A DNA stretch of 28,880 bases from an uncultured Lachnospiraceae bacterium (GTDB lineage: Bacteria; Bacillota; Clostridia; Lachnospirales; Lachnospiraceae): positions 1 to 28,880 of the forward strand of contig CAJUHQ010000032.1 of assembly GCA_910586095.1 (NCBI GenBank), in the 5' to 3' direction. Made by a program: the position numbers and the translations under genes. The notes beneath the pieces are model-generated. The model did no database searches and was not told the origin of the DNA. It saw nothing but the letters and a program-made list of their open reading frames with translations. This document shows, one piece after another, positions 25,345 to 28,880 of the stretch. Within the stretch, counting starts at the first letter, position 1, and every line of letters begins with the position of its first letter.

Positions 25345-27984
25345 TCACCTTTTTAGTAAAAATACTTGCATTAATATAAAACAAAACCCTGCTGGAATAC
25401 AAGGATGAAACGCCCATTCTGTAAGGCTGACAAATCCAAATACCATAATCAGTGCAAATGGAACTAGAAACGTACCAATCCGACTGCCTTGTCTATAAAA
25501 AAGCACAACAGCCTTCCACAAGGCCAATACTGTCAAGATGAAAAAAATCCCTCCTGCCATCATACCAAAATTATAGGCCACTTGCAAATAGGAATTGTGT
25601 GCATGCGCATAATCCTCTCCATTTGCTCTTTTAGGTCCCATTTTTGGGTGTCCCTTAAACCCAATCTCTCTTATATAATCTCCAAATATATCAAATCGTC
25701 CATTTGAAATATCAGATGAACTGCTCTTTTCTTCACTATTGTCCTCCTCATTGACCGCCCTTTTTTGATTGGCTCCTGCAAATCCTGCTCCTGTATAAGC
25801 CAACAGCACTTCTTGTTGTTTTGTATCTTCTAGGACAGCTTCTTGGTCTGTCTGAAAACGCCCAAAAAAGGCCAAAAAGAAACGCCGCACAGTCATATAT
25901 TTGTCAGAATCAATCGGATCGCCCGCATCAATCATAAAACTCGAATCCTGAAACTCTACATCGTAACGCACAGGATCGCGCACCAGCGCTGGTACCATCC
26001 GAACCGCAGTAAAAACCATTGGAAAGCTAACTGCGCAAACCACAGCGAGCAACCCTGCCTCCGCCAATAACCTTTGTATATTCTTATGATACACTACTGC
26101 GGTCAATATCATGATGGATACAACTGTGACCACTGTTGTCAAAAGCGCTGTTTTTGACATAGTAAGCAAAATGAAGCCCACAGTGCACGCCGTCACCAAA
26201 TACTCAAACCAGCATCTTGCAAACATCCTTTTTTGCTTTTTTAACTTTCCATAGAGTACTGCCATAGCTGCCCCTAACACCACTGCAAGGTACATTCCTG
26301 TGCTAGCTACTGTATGAAAAATACCTCCATACCGATACAACATCCAATAGTGATGTGGCCGATGTGCTAGGCAAAATATAGTCACAAAACCAAAACTTAA
26401 CAAAATCCCATTGGCAAAATTCCTGAGAAATCTGTTGTTTGCTGCGTCACTGCTCTTAGAAAACAACAGCGCAACAAATGGAAGCGTCGCAGTAAATACC
26501 CACACTTTCTCATATCGATACACGTACATAAAAATAATCAATACTATCAACAGTACAATCTGTACTACCTTGATAGGATTTCTTTTTAGCGATGTTATAT
26601 TCTCTCGCAAACTTCCTCTTTTTTTGATGATTGTCACTAAGATTGTGACAATCAACCACCCCCATACCACTATCACACCGCAAGTCAGGCGTGCGAGCAT
26701 AAAGGCCTGTTCATCTGTTCTATCTATCTGTACACAATAGATGATCGATCCAATGCCTCCCAGAACAAGCCATACTATACTCAAAATATTCCAAAACTGA
26801 TTTTTAGTATAGTTCATCAAAAAGGCAATAGCTAAAAAAATGAGCATCCAGCGAGTATTGGTATAGTGATAATAATTCCTGTCTGCATTTACATATTGAC
26901 ACAAAGCATAGAACAGCAACCCAAAACTGACTGTCTGAATATAATTGCGCCAGATCAAAGCTCTTTTTTTCGCTACTGTGATCTTTAGTGGTTTGTCTGG
27001 TCTAGGATACCATACAGGAATCCATATTGCCGCCAAAAGCCACATCACACCTGCTAAAATACCAATCAGAAAAAACATCCTATCCCAAATTTCGCCACCA
27101 AATTGGTTGAGTGCTACTGAAAATACCAACAGTATTATCGCCCCGATCCCAATCAGTGCAGAAATCATTATACGAAACAGCTTCCCTGACAAAAGCCATG
27201 TCTTACCAGTTTGCCTGTCATACCATACCACAATCAAGCTGACCAAAATATAGACTATCAGAGAACCCCCTATAATAAATAGATCATAGAGTACAATTGC
27301 CACTATGGATAATGGCCGCGAATAATCAAAATCTGCAATCAGACATATTTCATCATTAATAATGCCATCTATATAAAGAATACTATTTTCTAATTGTGCC
27401 AAAGCGCCCCTATCAGCAACTGGCAACTCAAACTGTGCACTTGTGTCTTCTGGCACAATCACCTCATAATAATAAGCCTTGCCCACTTCCACATCCAGAT
27501 CTGGCACTGCTTGAATATATCCTTTTGCTTTGATCTTACTGCTACTTACTTCCTGTTCATAAATACAAGAATAATTTTCATTATACAGCCGAAACAGTAG
27601 GGTTCCCTCTCCCTCATTTTGACAGTTTATATACAAAGTGATTTGATAGAGATGCGTTTCCTGAAAATACACTGTCTGGAGTTTCTTGTCCTTTGCTGTA
27701 AAGGCATCTCCCACAAGCTCCTCTCTTTTAGAGCGCTCAAATGCCGCCTGCTTAGAATATGTGTGGCTTTGTACCACTCCCATTGGAAACACTCTAATTA
27801 GCAGGATAAATGTAACAGTTACAATGAATATCTGAAGCATTGTATTTCTTTTGACATGCCTGCTATCCGAAAACGTACAGGCAAGTATGCTTCTTATATA
27901 GGGAAGGTGTCTTTTTTGCTCTTTTCGTCTGTCTCCATCCAAAATCAGATAACCCGCCTTTCCTTCATTTTCTGAGTATAGCAC
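25345..27984 (-). CDS. Large O-antigen ligase/Wzy-like membrane protein with N-terminal ectodomain
   Basis: The open frame has 879 codons. A TM at about 50-70 is followed by an extracytoplasmic beta-rich domain (about 75-215), then many TM segments. MSKTALL (609-615) and DYAHAHNSYLQVAYNFG (791-807, H797) match the Wzy_C/O-antigen-ligase pattern. About 130 hydrophilic residues (about 665-795) precede the second motif and form the large external loop. It probably polymerises or ligates repeat units on the outer face. The true start is uncertain: GTG 27984 lacks a good Shine-Dalgarno and lies next to a promoter-like -10, while a TTG at codon 15 follows GGCGGG and ATG codon 49 directly precedes the first TM. 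It is much longer than typical Wzy proteins (400-500). Confidence 0.8.
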   Translation of the reverse strand: MLYSENEGKAGYLILDGDRRKEQKRHLPYIRSILACTFSDSRHVKRNTMLQIFIVTVTFILLIRVFPMGVVQSHTYSKQAAFERSKREELVGDAFTAKDKKLQTVYFQETHLYQITLYINCQNEGEGTLLFRLYNENYSCIYEQEVSSSKIKAKGYIQAVPDLDVEVGKAYYYEVIVPEDTSAQFELPVADRGALAQLENSILYIDGIINDEICLIADFDYSRPLSIVAIVLYDLFIIGGSLIVYILVSLIVVWYDRQTGKTWLLSGKLFRIMISALIGIGAIILLVFSVALNQFGGEIWDRMFFLIGILAGVMWLLAAIWIPVWYPRPDKPLKITVAKKRALIWRNYIQTVSFGLLFYALCQYVNADRNYYHYTNTRWMLIFLAIAFLMNYTKNQFWNILSIVWLVLGGIGSIIYCVQIDRTDEQAFMLARLTCGVIVVWGWLIVTILVTIIKKRGSLRENITSLKRNPIKVVQIVLLIVLIIFMYVYRYEKVWVFTATLPFVALLFSKSSDAANNRFLRNFANGILLSFGFVTIFCLAHRPHHYWMLYRYGGIFHTVASTGMYLAVVLGAAMAVLYGKLKKQKRMFARCWFEYLVTACTVGFILLTMSKTALLTTVVTVVSIMILTAVVYHKNIQRLLAEAGLLAVVCAVSFPMVFTAVRMVPALVRDPVRYDVEFQDSSFMIDAGDPIDSDKYMTVRRFFLAFFGRFQTDQEAVLEDTKQQEVLLAYTGAGFAGANQKRAVNEEDNSEEKSSSSDISNGRFDIFGDYIREIGFKGHPKMGPKRANGEDYAHAHNSYLQVAYNFGMMAGGIFFILTVLALWKAVVLFYRQGSRIGTFLVPFALIMVFGFVSLTEWAFHPCIPAGFCFILMQVFLLKR

Positions 27985-28003
27985 AACCCATACACGAATA
28001 CAA
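27975..28003 (-). promoter_or_regulatory. Candidate internal promoter before the Wzy-like gene
   Basis: Minus strand: TTGTAT (27998-28003), 17-bp spacer, TATACT (27975-27980). It overlaps the GTG start of the long Wzy-like frame, so if it is active the transcript would need a downstream start. Confidence 0.4.
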
Positions 28004-28057
28004 CTTTATGAACTAATCCATTACACAAACTGTAACATATCCATTACTGTTCACACA

Positions 28058-28082
28058 GGACTTAGCATTTTCTGCTAAGTCC
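28058..28082 (-). other. Perfect 10-bp hairpin between the first two operon genes
   Basis: GGACTTAGCA and TGCTAAGTCC with a 5-nt loop, about 60 nt past the stop of the small ectodomain gene. The minus-strand sequence after it is TGTGTGAACAG, not a T-run. It could be an attenuator, an RNA processing or stability hairpin, or an imperfect terminator; a candidate promoter follows it. Confidence 0.5.
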
Positions 28083-28142
28083 GCAAGAAAACGTATAGTT
28101 TGCTAGACGCCACACATCCTTTTGGGAGCCATCTGCCACCGC

Positions 28143-28820
28143 CTAGCTTCTACTAGCAGCGCTGGCCCGTGAAACGACAGATTGAGTATGATGTGCGTTT
28201 ATTATAGTATCTCCAAATAAAAAGAAACCTACAACAAGTGCGAATATATAATATATAATATATTCATACGCAGCAATGGGAACCGTATAGATAAACGCAA
28301 TACGAAGTGCCGAATTGACAACCTCCATCCCTGCATATTCCAAATTCAATCCCTTCTGCTCCTGCGTCGCTGCAAGCCTTGCATCAAAAAATGAAATCTT
28401 TGGCCCAAAATCTGAGCATCCTACGCTTTCTAGAACTAACATATACGTCTGGTTTGTGGACACCGTTATATCTGGATCAAACTCTACCCAACCATACTGT
28501 GGCAATTCCTGAATCGCAAGATCTGTGTCAAACACCACACGACCATCCTCATCCGCTATTGTTACTTGCAAACTCCCCGCATCTCTAGAACATGCTGATG
28601 CGTCCACATAAATACGAAATTGATCCAACTTTTCATACTGTGGCAAAAAAGGCTGCTTTACTTGATATCCAAATGCTATAGAATCTATCTTTTGTTCGTA
28701 TGCTACTCCACTGACTGACTGTACAGTTCGTACAATCTTTTGATTGATACATAACAGCACCAACACTATAGCAGCCACAATACCATAAAGCAACATGCCA
28801 ACTTGCCCAATTTTTTTCAT
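28143..28820 (-). CDS. Small membrane-anchored ectodomain protein, hypothetical
   Basis: 225 residues from ATG 28818-28820, chosen because GGGGGG lies 4 nt upstream; the ATG four codons earlier is followed by that same G-run. A TM at about 8-25 leads to an extracytoplasmic beta-rich domain (about 45-150, with DQFRIYVDAS, GSLQVTIADEDG and YGWVEFDPDITVSTNQTY), then a second TM (about 184-204) and a short Ser/Ala-rich tail. No named family recognised. The layout and strand pattern resemble residues about 50-250 of the next gene's product, the Wzy-like protein, so it may be a free-standing version of that domain. A role in glycan binding or as a polymerase partner is inferred only. First complete gene of the visible operon. 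Confidence 0.75.
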   Translation of the reverse strand: MKKIGQVGMLLYGIVAAIVLVLLCINQKIVRTVQSVSGVAYEQKIDSIAFGYQVKQPFLPQYEKLDQFRIYVDASACSRDAGSLQVTIADEDGRVVFDTDLAIQELPQYGWVEFDPDITVSTNQTYMLVLESVGCSDFGPKISFFDARLAATQEQKGLNLEYAGMEVVNSALRIAFIYTVPIAAYEYIIYYIFALVVGFFLFGDTIINAHHTQSVVSRASAASRS

Positions 28821-28832
28821 ACTACCCCCCAT

Positions 28833-28847
28833 GCCGCCTTTGGCGGC
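28833..28847 (-). other. GC hairpin abutting the RBS of the small ectodomain gene
   Basis: GCCGCC and GGCGGC form a 6-bp stem with a 3-nt loop, immediately before ATGGGGGG, the Shine-Dalgarno of the gene at 28820. It is preceded by ATTTGA, as is the stem before the GT gene at 12158. All three minus-strand frames between here and the edge could hold the end of an upstream gene; the sequence is too short to decide. Confidence 0.5.
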
Positions 28848-28880
28848 TCAAATAGAAATGAAAAACGCTGTCTTTTGCGT

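Noticed and set aside
28848..28880. Possible last codons of an upstream minus-strand gene
   Set aside because: All three frames are open over this short stretch, so none can be chosen.

Overview
The window looks like a chromosomal segment of an anaerobic Gram-positive clostridium, most likely a Lachnospiraceae member. This rests on strong GGAG-type ribosome binding sites, moderate-to-low GC, an Rpn-type PD-(D/E)XK nuclease start at the left edge, and a GLUG-repeat surface protein beside an MMPL transporter. No genus can be named from the sequence alone. Nearly all coding lies on the minus strand, so the story reads from right to left.

Region A (about 28880 to 7907, minus strand) is a long cell-surface polysaccharide (capsule/EPS) operon. 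In transcription order: a small membrane-anchored ectodomain protein; a very large Wzy/O-antigen-ligase-like membrane protein with a similar N-terminal ectodomain; a PglF-like UDP-GlcNAc 4,6-dehydratase; a PglE-like PLP aminotransferase; a PglC-like phosphoglycosyl transferase; an ATP-grasp ligase; a PglA-like GT4 glycosyltransferase; a WbpO/TviB-type UDP-HexNAc 6-dehydrogenase; a polytopic putative GT-C enzyme; a WbpP-type UDP-HexNAc 4-epimerase; a DUF2334/NodB-like deacetylase; three GT4 transferases; an AsnB-type amidotransferase; and a last GT4 transferase. Two precursor routes can be read from this. PglF/PglE would supply a UDP-4-amino-4,6-dideoxy-HexNAc that PglC loads on undecaprenyl phosphate. 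WbpP plus WbpO/TviB would supply UDP-GalNAcA, which the AsnB homologue may amidate. No flippase, chain-length regulator or tyrosine kinase is visible, so these probably lie beyond the right edge.

Region B (7880 to 865, minus strand) is a separate two-gene unit with a near-consensus sigma-A promoter: an MMPL/RND-family transporter that overlaps by 8 bp a 1432-residue surface protein in which two GLUG arrays bracket coiled coils and InlB-like repeats.

Region C (1 to 864) is a sparse left flank: the 5' end of an Rpn-family nuclease gene on the minus strand, AT-rich repeats, one doubtful plus-strand ORF and a clear hairpin terminator.

At several intergenic gaps in the polysaccharide operon, GC-rich hairpins sit directly against the next gene's ribosome binding site and share flanking sequence. 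Some starts also lie unusually far (12 to 14 nt) from their Shine-Dalgarno. These are the main unexplained non-coding signals.
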